From Pseudomonadota bacterium (GTDB taxonomy: Bacteria; Pseudomonadota; Gammaproteobacteria; Burkholderiales; Gallionellaceae): a stretch of DNA of 36,203 nucleotides. Positions 14,636-23,314 of this stretch are shown here, one piece after another (positions within the stretch are counted from its first letter, which is position 1; each line of letters opens with the position of its first letter). The notes under the pieces are model-generated. The model was not told the DNA's origin. It saw nothing but the letters and a program-made list of their open reading frames with translations, and made no database searches. Made by a program: the position numbers and the translations under genes. Location: assembly GCA_021787435.1 (NCBI GenBank), contig JAJYLY010000020.1, positions 1 through 36,203 of the forward strand, in the 5' to 3' direction.

Positions 14636-15370
14636 CTACTGCCCCTGCAGCCAGATAAAAGTACCCATGCGCCCTGTTGCGCCATCTCTGCGGTAGGAAA
14701 AAAATTGTTCAGTCTCGCGATAAGTGCAGCGATTGCCCCCATAGACATCTCTGACGCCGAGCACATTCAACCGCCTTCGGGCAAGACGATAAATATCGGC
14801 ATAATATTTTCCAGGCGCACCAGAAATGAAAGCCGAATTGGCTTCATTGTCCAAGTCCACAAAAGCCGCACGCACTTCCTCACCCACTTCAAATGCCGGC
14901 TGACTGATCGCTGGCCCCAGCCATGCAATCAGGTTTTCCGGCGCAACATTCATCGAAGCCACTGTCGCTTCGATGATGCCTGCCGCAAGGCCCCGCCATC
15001 CGGCATGAACCGCGCCCACGACTGTTCCCGCCATGTCGCAAAGCAGGATGGGCAGGCAATCTGCGGTCATCACCACGCACACCCCGCGGCGGCCTATGCA
15101 GGCATCCGCCCTTGGAAAGCAAGCCGCACTGTCTGCGTCCGCCACCATCGTGCCATGCACTTGCTCAAGCCACACAGGTTCGCCGGGGAAAAAATGGCTT
15201 AGCCTCATGCGATTCTGCTCAACTGCCATGGCTGAATCGCCCACATGCAGTCCGAGATTCAGCGTGTCATAGGGCGCGTTGCTCACCCCTCCCCGCCTCG
15301 TCGTCTGCATCGCTTTGACATTGAAAGGGGCCGGCCAGTCAGGGATGATCAGATGTTCATTCGGATTCAT
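14636..15370 (-). CDS. pgeF: PgeF/YfiH family (laccase-domain, purine nucleoside phosphorylase-like) protein
   Basis: The 244-residue product has the full DUF152/YfiH fold signature: TRRGGVSNAPYDTLNLGLHV near the N-terminus and metal ligands His72 (EQVHG), Cys105 (MTADCLPI) and His122 (AVHAGWRG). Proteins of this family act as purine nucleoside phosphorylases/adenosine deaminases, and PgeF in Escherichia coli edits mis-incorporated L-Ser in peptidoglycan precursors. The start overlaps the end of rluD by 14 bases, so both are one operon. The order bamD / rluD-pgeF is conserved in many beta- and gammaproteobacteria. Length is normal. Confidence 0.93.
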   Translation of the reverse strand: MNPNEHLIIPDWPAPFNVKAMQTTRRGGVSNAPYDTLNLGLHVGDSAMAVEQNRMRLSHFFPGEPVWLEQVHGTMVADADSAACFPRADACIGRRGVCVVMTADCLPILLCDMAGTVVGAVHAGWRGLAAGIIEATVASMNVAPENLIAWLGPAISQPAFEVGEEVRAAFVDLDNEANSAFISGAPGKYYADIYRLARRRLNVLGVRDVYGGNRCTYRETEQFFSYRRDGATGRMGTFIWLQGQ

Positions 15371-16346
15371 GCAACGCTCGTTCGATTTGTTTCAGCAACT
15401 GCCGTATATCTTCCGGCAGCGGAACATGCCATTCCATCCTCTTTCCACTTGCTGGATGATCCAGCGCCAAACGGGTCGCATGAAGCGCCTGACGGGGGAA
15501 ACTTATCAGCAGTTCGCGTAACTCGGGCACGCACTTTTGCGGCCCCTTGAGATATACGACATCACCCACCAGCGGATGCTTCAGGTGGCTCATGTGTACG
15601 CGTATCTGGTGAGTCCGTCCGGTCTCCAGTGTGCAGCGCAGCAGTGTACAACTTGGATACGACTTCTCGACCCTATAATGCGTCACCGCCGGCTTTCCCG
15701 TTTCAGTCACCGCCATTTTGATGCGATTCGACGGATGCCTGCCTATCGGCGCATCCACCAGGCCATTATTGCGCAATTCGCCATATACCAGCGCCAGGTA
15801 TTCGCGCTTCACGCTGCGTTCCTGCAACTGGCGCACCAGATGGGTTTGGGAGATCAATGTCTTGGCCACCACCAGAAGGCCGCTGGTGTCCTTGTCCAAC
15901 CTGTGTACAATACCGGCACGCGGCACATCCGCAAGTTGCTGCGCATGGTGCAGCAACGCATTGAGCAACGTACCCTGCCAGTTGCCACTTCCCGGATGCA
16001 CGACAAGACCCGCTGGCTTGTTAATCACCAGAATCTCGTCGTCTTCATGAATGATATCAAGCGCAATATCTTCAGGTAGGTAGGGCTGATCGGACAATTG
16101 AACCTGTGGCAGCACGGCGAGCTTCTCGCCCCCCCACACCTTTTGTCGAGGAATGGCAGGAGCATCATCCAGCAATACCAGTTTCTGGATAACCCATTCC
16201 TGCAGGCGGCTACGCGAATATTCGGGCAACAATCTCGCCAGTGCCTGATCAAGGCGCAGTCCGGCATAATCGGAGGGCACGACGAAATGGATGATATCGT
16301 CGTCAGGTGCGTTATAATCTTGCATATTTTTTTCGGATTCAGTCAT
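15357..16346 (-). CDS. rluD: 23S rRNA pseudouridine synthase RluD
   Basis: The 329-residue protein has an N-terminal S4 RNA-binding domain (about 25-85; AGLRLDQALARLLPEYSRSR) and a RluA-type catalytic domain with Asp151 in GIVHRLDKDTSGLLVVAKT, plus the terminal GRTHQIRVHM motif. RluD converts U1911, U1915 and U1917 of helix 69 of 23S rRNA to pseudouridine. ATG at 16346 (MTESEKNMQD) gives the usual 30 residues before the S4 domain; ATG 16325 is an alternative. The chosen start shares the palindrome CATG (16344-16347) with the divergent bamD start. Any promoter must therefore lie inside bamD. Confidence 0.93.
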   Translation of the reverse strand: MTESEKNMQDYNAPDDDIIHFVVPSDYAGLRLDQALARLLPEYSRSRLQEWVIQKLVLLDDAPAIPRQKVWGGEKLAVLPQVQLSDQPYLPEDIALDIIHEDDEILVINKPAGLVVHPGSGNWQGTLLNALLHHAQQLADVPRAGIVHRLDKDTSGLLVVAKTLISQTHLVRQLQERSVKREYLALVYGELRNNGLVDAPIGRHPSNRIKMAVTETGKPAVTHYRVEKSYPSCTLLRCTLETGRTHQIRVHMSHLKHPLVGDVVYLKGPQKCVPELRELLISFPRQALHATRLALDHPASGKRMEWHVPLPEDIRQLLKQIERALHESE

Positions 16347-17142
16347 GCGCCATAGTTTAGCCGTATTTTTGTTGCTTACGTTAACTGCTTGCAGCATGTT
16401 CAGTCCGCTGCCGACAGAAGAGTCATCCGACGCGACCAAGCACATGTCCGCCGAGCAGCTTTATCGTCTGGCAAAGAGCGAACTGGATGACGGCGATTAC
16501 ACGGGCGCGATCAAGACCAATGAAACGCTGCAGTCACGTTTTCCCTATGGGCAATATGCGCAACAATCCATGCTGGAAATGGCTTATGCGTATTACCGCA
16601 ACGGCGAGCCTGATTCCGCCACTTCCACTGCGGACCGCTTCATCAAGCAGTTCCCCAACCATCCTCACATCGATTACGCCTATTATGTCAAAGGGCTGGC
16701 AACATTCAACGGCGAAACCACATTCCTGAACACGCTGTCCGGTCAGGATACGGCTGAACGTGACCCGCAGTCGATCAAGGATTCGTTCAATGCCTTCAAG
16801 GACCTCATCACGCGCTTCCCGAACAGCCCTTATACGTCGGACGCACGCGTGCGCATGGAATATCTGACCAATGAACTGGCAAGACATGAACTGCATATCG
16901 CCGACTACTACCTGCGCATCGGTGCATATATTGCCGCAGTGAACCGCGCGCAAGGCATACTCACCGACTACCCGAACAGCCCCTCAACGCGGAATGCATT
17001 GAGCATCATGATCAAGGCATATGACGCAATGGGACTGACCACATTGCGCGACGACACCAAACGCGTACTGGCTGCAAACAGCGGTTCAGTCCCAGACAAC
17101 AACGCCGGGAAACCCGACAAATACTGGTGGCAATTCTGGTGA
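16345..17142 (+). CDS. bamD: Outer membrane assembly lipoprotein BamD
   Basis: The 265-residue product has a very short signal ending in the lipobox LTAC with Cys16, then five TPR-like helical repeats (AEQLYRLAKSELDDGDYTGA, QSMLEMAYAYYRNGE, HIDYAYYVKGLATF, DARVRMEYLTNELARHE, IAAVNRAQGILTDYPNSP). This is the full layout of BamD/ComL, the essential lipoprotein of the BAM complex that folds beta-barrel proteins into the outer membrane, bridging BamA and the other subunits. It is divergent from rluD as in many proteobacteria. Its stop overlaps the start of the Nudix gene by one base (TGATG), so that gene is coupled to it. Confidence 0.95.
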   Translation: MRHSLAVFLLLTLTACSMFSPLPTEESSDATKHMSAEQLYRLAKSELDDGDYTGAIKTNETLQSRFPYGQYAQQSMLEMAYAYYRNGEPDSATSTADRFIKQFPNHPHIDYAYYVKGLATFNGETTFLNTLSGQDTAERDPQSIKDSFNAFKDLITRFPNSPYTSDARVRMEYLTNELARHELHIADYYLRIGAYIAAVNRAQGILTDYPNSPSTRNALSIMIKAYDAMGLTTLRDDTKRVLAANSGSVPDNNAGKPDKYWWQFW

Positions 17143-17699
17143 TGAAATTCTGTTCTGCATGCGGCAGCACGGTTGAGCTGCGCATACCTGCAGACGACAA
17201 CAGAGCGCGTTACATCTGTACCTCCTGCAGCACCATCCATTACCAGAATCCTAGGCTGGTGATCGGCTCCATCCCCGTGTGGCAGGACAAGGTTCTGCTA
17301 TGCCGACGCGCCATCGAACCGCAGTATGGCAAATGGACATTGCCGGGCGGCTTCATGGAAAACGGGGAAAGCACGGCCCAAGCCGCAATACGCGAAACGC
17401 TGGAAGAAGCTTCTGCGCGCATCGACATCATCGATTTATATTCGATGTACAGCCTGCCCTATATCGACCAGGTCCACCTTTTGTTCAGGGCTGAACTGCT
17501 CGATCTGGATTTTGCTCCGGGGCCTGAAAGCCTGGAAGTCAGACTTTTCACAGAAACTGAAATCCCTTGGGATGAATTGGCTTTCCGACCGGTGCGCTAC
17601 AGCCTAGAGCATTATTTTTCCGAACGAAAGCAGGGCCGGTTCAGCCTGCATATGGGCGAGCTGACACCTGGTGCCACAATACGCGTAACCGCTATATAA
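17142..17699 (+). CDS. Nudix hydrolase with N-terminal zinc ribbon
   Basis: The 185-residue protein carries a zinc ribbon with Cys4, Cys7, Cys26 and Cys29, then a Nudix domain (about 38-150). The Nudix box runs from Gly70 with Glu76, Arg84-Glu85 and Glu88-Glu89, the metal-binding core; the usual Gly near the end of the box is Ser91 and the next hydrophobic residue is Ala92. Members cleave nucleoside diphosphates linked to another group, for example ADP-ribose or NADH; the zinc ribbon recalls NudC-like proteins, but the substrate is not known. The start at 17142 overlaps the bamD stop; a frame upstream to 17127 lies within bamD. Confidence 0.87.
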   Translation: MKFCSACGSTVELRIPADDNRARYICTSCSTIHYQNPRLVIGSIPVWQDKVLLCRRAIEPQYGKWTLPGGFMENGESTAQAAIRETLEEASARIDIIDLYSMYSLPYIDQVHLLFRAELLDLDFAPGPESLEVRLFTETEIPWDELAFRPVRYSLEHYFSERKQGRFSLHMGELTPGATIRVTAI

Positions 17700-17730
17700 T
17701 CGCTGAAACTTATCTGCAGCAAAAACAACC

Positions 17731-18501
17731 ATGAATCTGATACGCATTTTTTTCGCAATAGCCACGCTCGTACTGACAGGTTGCGCATCAACCCATGCGA
17801 ACAATCCTGCAGATCCCTTTGAGTCATTCAACCGCGGCGTATATAAATTCAACGACACCTTGGATCGGGCCATCGCAAAACCGGTCGCAAAAGGCTACGA
17901 CAAGATCGTGCCTGACACCGCAAAAATGATGGTCACCAATTTCTTCTCCAACCTCAACGATGTGATCGTTACAGTCAACGATCTGCTGCAACTGAAATTA
18001 AGGCAAGGCTTCTCCGACGGCATGCGCGTGTTGGTCAATTCAACACTCGGGATAGGCGGGTTGGTGGATGTCGCATCCATGCAACTGCCCAAACACGACG
18101 AGGATTTCGGCCAGACATTAGGATATTGGGGCATCCATAGCGGCCCTTATCTCATGCTGCCCGTCTTGGGACCGAGCTCGTTCCGCGACGGCATAGGCCT
18201 GTACGTCGACGGCATTACAAGCCCACTATATCGCGACGTACCCAAAATACGCACCCGTAACCAGTTATATCTGACCGACATGGTCAACCGCCGCCAGCAA
18301 TTGCTGGCAGACGAACAAGTCATGGAAGGCGCCATACTGGATCGCTATGCGTTCATCCGCGATGCCTACCTGCAGCGCAGGCGGAATCTGGTATACGATG
18401 GCAACCCGCCGCGCGAGTCGTATGATTATGACGACTCGGATAGCGCTGCAGAACCCACGCCCGCTGAAAAGCCGGCCCCCCAGACACCGAACAAGGAATA
18501 G
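17731..18501 (+). CDS. mlaA: MlaA/VacJ phospholipid-transport lipoprotein
   Basis: The 256-residue product has a lipobox LTGC with Cys18 and the MlaA domain: DPFESFNRGVYKFNDTLDRA, then KPVAKGYDKIVP, NFFSNLNDV, and EDFGQTLGYWGIHSGPYLML and PVLGPSSFRDGIG. MlaA sits in the outer membrane as a ring-shaped channel with porins and extracts misplaced phospholipids from the outer leaflet, passing them to MlaC. The rest of the Mla system is not in this window. The C-terminal 35 residues are acidic and proline-rich, as in many betaproteobacterial MlaA. No strong ribosome site is seen. Confidence 0.95.
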   Translation: MNLIRIFFAIATLVLTGCASTHANNPADPFESFNRGVYKFNDTLDRAIAKPVAKGYDKIVPDTAKMMVTNFFSNLNDVIVTVNDLLQLKLRQGFSDGMRVLVNSTLGIGGLVDVASMQLPKHDEDFGQTLGYWGIHSGPYLMLPVLGPSSFRDGIGLYVDGITSPLYRDVPKIRTRNQLYLTDMVNRRQQLLADEQVMEGAILDRYAFIRDAYLQRRRNLVYDGNPPRESYDYDDSDSAAEPTPAEKPAPQTPNKE

Positions 18502-18633
18502 CCAGCGCTGCCAGGTTTCTCAAATCATTTGATCTCATGCCAAATTGAGCAGATAATTTCATTAGGTTACTGGTAGCAGCACCGGATATTTCAGAGAACT
18601 TCAGATAGACCACTCACCAAGAGGAGGAACATC

Positions 18634-19290
18634 ATGCCGAACGATACACTGGAAGCCGACGTAAAAAATGCAATCGAACAAGGCCATGATGTACAGGAGC
18701 AAGTCAAGCAGCTGACTTTGCGCCGCATCGACGCACACTCTCTTGACATCGAATCCCTACAGAAGATCTCGGCCAGCGTGTTGCGCGGCGCAAGAGCTGC
18801 CGTGCAGAAAGAGTTGAATTTATCTTCCGCGCAGGCAAGCACGGCACGCGCACAGCTCAAGCAGGCAGTCGCTGGACTGGATGGCGCACTTGCGCAAATC
18901 GTTTCCGCAGCCAAGCTCGCCCTGGAAGAAGCAGCAGGTCGCGCTCAGGAGTTTTCAAGCGACGATCTGGCAAGTGCGCGCGCCAACCTTCAAAACATCG
19001 AAACCATGTTTCTTGAAACCTTGCAGACCTCCGCTTCAAGCGCGAAGGATGTGGCAGGAGAAATCCTGCACGATATCGTAGCCCACAGCCGCACTCAAGG
19101 TTCCGCGGTTGGCGCACAGCTCAAAGAAACGCTGTCTGTCATCACACACCAGCTCAAGGCCACCGGGCGCACTCAAGCAGTAGTAGGCCTGCATCTTGCC
19201 CAGTCCACTTCCGATCTGTTGCGGAAAATCACCGCAGGTGTGCTCACCGGAGTAGCCGAACACATCAAACCCGCCGACAAGGGTAGCTGA
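18634..19290 (+). CDS. Helical cytosolic protein of unknown function (phasin-like composition)
   Basis: The 218-residue protein is almost entirely Ala/Gln/Glu/Lys/Ser-rich and predicted helical, with heptad-like stretches (ASVLRGARAAVQKELNLSSA, STARAQLKQAVAGLDGALAQ, LKATGRTQAVVGLHLAQST). It has no signal peptide, membrane segment or catalytic motif. I recall uncharacterised Burkholderiales proteins of similar layout (DUF6781-like), but cannot confirm this. A very strong ribosome site GAGGAGGAAC precedes the start. Its stop overlaps the start of the ABC1-family gene (TGATG), so the pair is coupled and may act together, for example on lipid or polymer granules; that is speculation. Confidence 0.6.
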   Translation: MPNDTLEADVKNAIEQGHDVQEQVKQLTLRRIDAHSLDIESLQKISASVLRGARAAVQKELNLSSAQASTARAQLKQAVAGLDGALAQIVSAAKLALEEAAGRAQEFSSDDLASARANLQNIETMFLETLQTSASSAKDVAGEILHDIVAHSRTQGSAVGAQLKETLSVITHQLKATGRTQAVVGLHLAQSTSDLLRKITAGVLTGVAEHIKPADKGS

Positions 19291-20990
19291 TGCTATTGCA
19301 AGCCCTGGCGGCGGTACGCGACTTATCCCGCCTGCACGACATCGCCACCATCATGATCCGCTACGGCTTTGGCGACATCGTCAACCGGATGGGGGTAACG
19401 CATGCACTGGATCGCGCCGGATTTCACCGACACAACAAGTCAGAACACGCGAACCTTCCCGCACCCGTCAGGGTGCGGCGCGCGCTCGAAGAAATGGGGC
19501 CAACCTTCGTCAAGCTGGGCCAGTTGCTTGCCACGCGCGTGGACTTGTTCGAACCCGATTGGATCGCTGAATTCGGCAAGCTGCAGGACAGCGCCCCTCC
19601 TGTTCCCTATGCCGATATCCGAGAACAGCTTAGCGAAGACCTGGGTGCTGCGCCGGAAGAAATATTTGCCCATTTCGATCCGGAGCCGCTGGCCGCCGCC
19701 TCGATCGCGCAGGTTTATCGCGCAAGGACAGAGGATGGCCATGAGGTCGTGATCAAGGTTCGCCGCCCCGGCATCAGGCCCGTGATCGAAGCAGACTTGC
19801 GCTGGCTGGCCAGGCTTGCAGAGCTTGCCGAATCGGAAAGTCCCGAGTTGCGCAGCTTCCGCCCCAAAGAAGTGGTGCGTCAGTTCGCGCTGTCGTTAAG
19901 ACGCGAACTGGATTTTTCGGTTGAATGCCGCAACGCCGAACGTATCGCTCAAAATTTTGCAGATTATCTGGATACATCTGGCGTGCCGCTCATCGTGATC
20001 CCGCGAGTTTACTGGCAATGGACCGGCGAAAAGGTATGCGTGCAGGCATATATTTCAGGCATACCTGGCCGCCAGCTCGAGGCTGTTGATAAAGCGGGAC
20101 TGGATCGCAAGCTGTTGGCCCGTCGCGGCGCTCACGCAGTATTGAAGATGATCGTCGAAGACGGTTTCTTTCATGCCGACCCTCACCCTGGCAATGTGTT
20201 CTATTTGCCTGACAATCGCATCGCCTTCATCGACTTCGGCATGATAGGGCGTTTAACCGACGAGCGCCGGGAACAGCTGATCCACCTGCTGCTGGGACTG
20301 GTGCGCCATGAACCCAAAAGGGTGCTCGACGTGCTGCTGGACTGGACAGGGGACGGCGTGCAGGATGAGACAGCGCTCACGCTGGAAATCCAGACCTTTC
20401 TCGACCAGTATCACGGCGTGCCGCTAAAACAGTTAAGTTTGGGCACCATGCTTTCCGACACGGTGGCCATATTGCGCCAGCATCAGCTGATGTTGCCTGC
20501 CGACCTTGCATTGCTGATCAAGGCCTTCATCTCACTGGAAGGCATGGGACGCGAGCTCGATCCCGATTTCGATATCGCCGGCGAAGCCATGCCCATGTTG
20601 GAAGAATTGCTGCGCGCAAGATACACTCCTTCCGCCCTGATCAAACGCGGAGGACGGGCGCTGTCTGAGATGATGTCGCTGATCGCAGGCCTGCCGCATG
20701 ACCTGTCGCGACTGCTGCGCGCCGCGCGCCGCGGCAGACTAGAAATCCACATCGACGTTACCAATTTGCGCCATGTCGGCAACCAGCTCGACAACGCCGC
20801 AAACCGCATGGTAATCGGCATCGTGGTCGCCGCGCTCATCGTGGGCTCTTCTATCGTGATGACCGTGCCAGGCGGACCCCGTCTATTTGGCTTACCCGCT
20901 TTAGGCATGTTCGGCTTTATCAGCGCGGTGATCGGCGGCGTATGGCTGATGCTGTCGATCTGGAAGAGCAGCCGCATGGACCGGGAATAG
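19290..20990 (+). CDS. ABC1/UbiB (AarF)-family atypical kinase-like protein
   Basis: The 566-residue protein has the family's KxGQ motif (FVKLGQLLATR, Lys75-Gln78), the Ala-rich loop replacing the kinase P-loop (LAAASIAQVYRA), ExD motif region (SLRRELDFSVECRNA), catalytic FHADPHPGN and the metal-binding DFGM. The C-terminus has two hydrophobic helices (about 505-525 and 532-555), as in UbiB. UbiB-type proteins are needed for ubiquinone biosynthesis, probably as ATPases that free lipid precursors from membranes. Without ubiE/ubiJ neighbours, this copy may be UbiB itself or a paralogue, so no symbol is given. It ends three bases from the convergent htpX stop. Confidence 0.92.
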   Translation: MLLQALAAVRDLSRLHDIATIMIRYGFGDIVNRMGVTHALDRAGFHRHNKSEHANLPAPVRVRRALEEMGPTFVKLGQLLATRVDLFEPDWIAEFGKLQDSAPPVPYADIREQLSEDLGAAPEEIFAHFDPEPLAAASIAQVYRARTEDGHEVVIKVRRPGIRPVIEADLRWLARLAELAESESPELRSFRPKEVVRQFALSLRRELDFSVECRNAERIAQNFADYLDTSGVPLIVIPRVYWQWTGEKVCVQAYISGIPGRQLEAVDKAGLDRKLLARRGAHAVLKMIVEDGFFHADPHPGNVFYLPDNRIAFIDFGMIGRLTDERREQLIHLLLGLVRHEPKRVLDVLLDWTGDGVQDETALTLEIQTFLDQYHGVPLKQLSLGTMLSDTVAILRQHQLMLPADLALLIKAFISLEGMGRELDPDFDIAGEAMPMLEELLRARYTPSALIKRGGRALSEMMSLIAGLPHDLSRLLRAARRGRLEIHIDVTNLRHVGNQLDNAANRMVIGIVVAALIVGSSIVMTVPGGPRLFGLPALGMFGFISAVIGGVWLMLSIWKSSRMDRE

Positions 20991-20993
20991 ACC

Positions 20994-21875
20994 TCAGCGT
21001 CCGGCTTTGAGCGCTGCGATGCGCTCATCCAGCGGCGGATGCGTCATGAACAACCTGCTCATGCCGTGTCCGCCCGAAATGCCCGATGCAGCCATCTCCG
21101 CCGGTAAAGAGACCTGCTCATGGTTGATCTTGAGGCGTTCCAGCGCAGCAATCATTTTATCGCGCCCTGCAAGCGCCGCGCCGCCGGCATCCGCGCGAAA
21201 TTCGCGATGACGTGAAAACCACAACACGATCATGCTGGCCAGCACACCCAGCAACAGCTGTGCTGCGATTTCCGCCACGAATGAACCGATGCCCGGACCA
21301 CGCTCGTTGCTGTCCCTGCGCAGCAGCGAGTCCACGAATATGCCTATCAGTTTGGCAAAAAACACCACAAAGGTATTCACCACGCCCTGAATCAGCGTCA
21401 ACGTCACCATGTCGCCGTTGGCAACATGGCTGATTTCATGACCCAGAACCGCCTCTGCTTCATCACGGCTCATGTTGTGAAGCAGCGCCGTGCTCACTGC
21501 TACCAACGCATTGTTCCGGTTCCACCCGGTAGCAAACGCATTGACATCCGGAGCATCGTAGATCGCCACTTCTGGCATGCCAATGCCTGCAGATTGCGCC
21601 TGTCGCCGGACGGTTTCCATCAGCCATTGTTCCGTAGAGTCAGTGGGTACCGTAATAACCACAGCGCCTACCATGTGCTTGGCAGACCACTTGGACATGA
21701 AAAGAGAGACGATTGCACCGGAAAACCCAATCACCAGCGACATCAATAACAGAGCGTTAAAATTGATCGTGCCGCTTTGGTTCAGCACTCGATCAACCCC
21801 CAATAGACGCAGGGTGATATTGATCACAAACAGGACCGCAAGATTGGTCAGGATAAACAAGAAAATACGCTTCAT
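20994..21875 (-). CDS. htpX: Membrane-bound zinc metalloprotease HtpX
   Basis: The 293-residue protein has N-terminal membrane helices ([20 protein letters not shown]; about 38-60), the zinc site HEISH at 146-150 with a third ligand Glu in [10 protein letters not shown], and two further helices (about 157-178 and 188-208). The conserved [20 protein letters not shown] and [12 protein letters not shown] segments are present. HtpX degrades misfolded inner-membrane proteins with FtsH. The start at 21875 is chosen because the protein then begins with MKRIFLFI as in relatives; the frame is open 48 bases further. It converges on the ABC1 gene with three bases between stops. Confidence 0.95.
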   Translation of the reverse strand: MKRIFLFILTNLAVLFVINITLRLLGVDRVLNQSGTINFNALLLMSLVIGFSGAIVSLFMSKWSAKHMVGAVVITVPTDSTEQWLMETVRRQAQSAGIGMPEVAIYDAPDVNAFATGWNRNNALVAVSTALLHNMSRDEAEAVLGHEISHVANGDMVTLTLIQGVVNTFVVFFAKLIGIFVDSLLRRDSNERGPGIGSFVAEIAAQLLLGVLASMIVLWFSRHREFRADAGGAALAGRDKMIAALERLKINHEQVSLPAEMAASGISGGHGMSRLFMTHPPLDERIAALKAGR

Positions 21876-21967
21876 GATCCGCCACACTCCAGACTCATTC
21901 ATTAGGTTTGAGTATGGGGACAAGTTCCCTTATTTCAAGCACTCACCCCTACCTTCAGGCAACATCC

Positions 21968-21997
21968 TTGACAATAGCAGGTTCTGCCTACTAAGCT
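21968..21997 (+). promoter_or_regulatory. Candidate sigma70 promoter of the GGDEF-EAL gene
   Basis: A perfect TTGACA (21968-21973) is followed after 18 bases by TAAGCT (21992-21997), a weak -10. The predicted start of transcription would fall at or just before ATG 22004, and no ribosome site is visible before that ATG, so a leaderless message is possible. Confidence 0.4.
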
Positions 21998-22003
21998 GTA
22001 TTC

Positions 22004-23314
22004 ATGCCATCAATCCATCATCAGAACATACAAGAATCGTCGACCGATCCGATCACCGGCTTCCTAAATCGCGCCGCTTGTTTCAACAAGATTTCGCAAC
22101 TCGCCAAGCAAGCAACACCCGTACGCCGGCTCTTCGCTGTTTGGGTCGCCCTGGACCGGTTTAAACTGGTCAATGAGTCTTGCGGACACCAGGGCGGAGA
22201 CATGCTTATCTTTCAGATAGCCAGCCGATTGCAGGACAGTACCGGCACTGACACGCTCTGGTTTCGCATGGCAGGCGATGAATTCGTCCATCTGTCGCTG
22301 GCTGAAGATCCAGATCAGGCGGAGCAACTTGCTGACACTTTGCTTAACGCAATCCAAGCTCCGCTTTCCTTGAACAATCTTATGCTCCGCCCTTCAGCCA
22401 GCCTAGGTATCGCAACGCTTGGAACAAACGAATTTCCGCATGCCTGTCTTGAAAGAGCAGACCATGCAATGAAGTCTGCCAAACGCGCAGGCGGCAGCCG
22501 TATCGTTGTCTCCGGAAGGGAACTCATCCCAGGGCGACTGGGCATACGCATGGCCCACGATGAACTAGAGACCGAGAACAAGCTGCACATTGCCATTGAA
22601 CAAGGCGGATTGAATCTGCATTATCAGCCCATTATTGCTTCAGACGGCAGCCTCCTGTCTGTCGAGGCATTGATGCGCTGCACGAGTCACCAACTCTCAC
22701 CTGCCGAATTCATACCGATCGCCGAAAAAACAGGTTTGATCATCCGTCTGGGGGAATGGAGCCTGCTCGAAGGTGCCAACTTTGCGCGCAGACTCGAAAC
22801 GGCAGGCCTGCGCACAAGCGTTTCCATCAACATTTCACGCGCGCAATTTTCCATGCCGCATTTTCCGCAGACACTGCATGCTGCGCTGCTTTGCGCCAAT
22901 GTCGACCCCCAACGGATTGAACTGGAACTCACCGAGTCGTTGTTCATGGACAACTCTTGCATCGTACAGATAAACCTGCGTGCAACAAAAGACACCGGTG
23001 TTAAAATCAGCATCGATGATTTCGGAACTGGCTTTTCCTGCTTGGCAACCTTGAAAGACATCCATGCCAGCAAACTCAAGATAGACCGTGCCTTTGTCGT
23101 CGCGCTACCACACGATAAACGCGCACTTTCCGTGGTCAGCGCGATCGCCCGTTTAGGCAAGGATTTGGGCATGCTGGTTGTCGCCGAAGGCGTGGAAAAC
23201 CAGGCACAGATCGACGCATTGCTTGAAGCCGGCGTTCACGCGATACAGGGATATATCCACGCCAGACCGATGCCGGAAGATGCGCTATTAAAATGGGTAT
23301 GGAACAGAAAATGA
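22004..23314 (+). CDS. GGDEF-EAL protein, probable c-di-GMP phosphodiesterase
   Basis: The 436-residue protein is cytosolic, with a GGDEF domain (about 12-170; TDPITGFLNRAACFNKI) whose signature is AGDEF and which lacks an RxxD I-site, and an EAL domain (about 185-430). The EAL domain keeps the metal and catalytic residues: Glu221 in VEALMR, Asn in SINISRAQF, Glu in ELELTESLF, Asp-Asp in SIDDFGTGFS, Lys in KLKIDRAFV and Glu in VAEGVE. It should hydrolyse c-di-GMP; the GGDEF part may only bind GTP or be inactive. It overlaps the HDOD gene by four bases (ATGA), and the FimV-like gene follows, forming a second c-di-GMP locus. Confidence 0.92.
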   Translation: MPSIHHQNIQESSTDPITGFLNRAACFNKISQLAKQATPVRRLFAVWVALDRFKLVNESCGHQGGDMLIFQIASRLQDSTGTDTLWFRMAGDEFVHLSLAEDPDQAEQLADTLLNAIQAPLSLNNLMLRPSASLGIATLGTNEFPHACLERADHAMKSAKRAGGSRIVVSGRELIPGRLGIRMAHDELETENKLHIAIEQGGLNLHYQPIIASDGSLLSVEALMRCTSHQLSPAEFIPIAEKTGLIIRLGEWSLLEGANFARRLETAGLRTSVSINISRAQFSMPHFPQTLHAALLCANVDPQRIELELTESLFMDNSCIVQINLRATKDTGVKISIDDFGTGFSCLATLKDIHASKLKIDRAFVVALPHDKRALSVVSAIARLGKDLGMLVVAEGVENQAQIDALLEAGVHAIQGYIHARPMPEDALLKWVWNRK

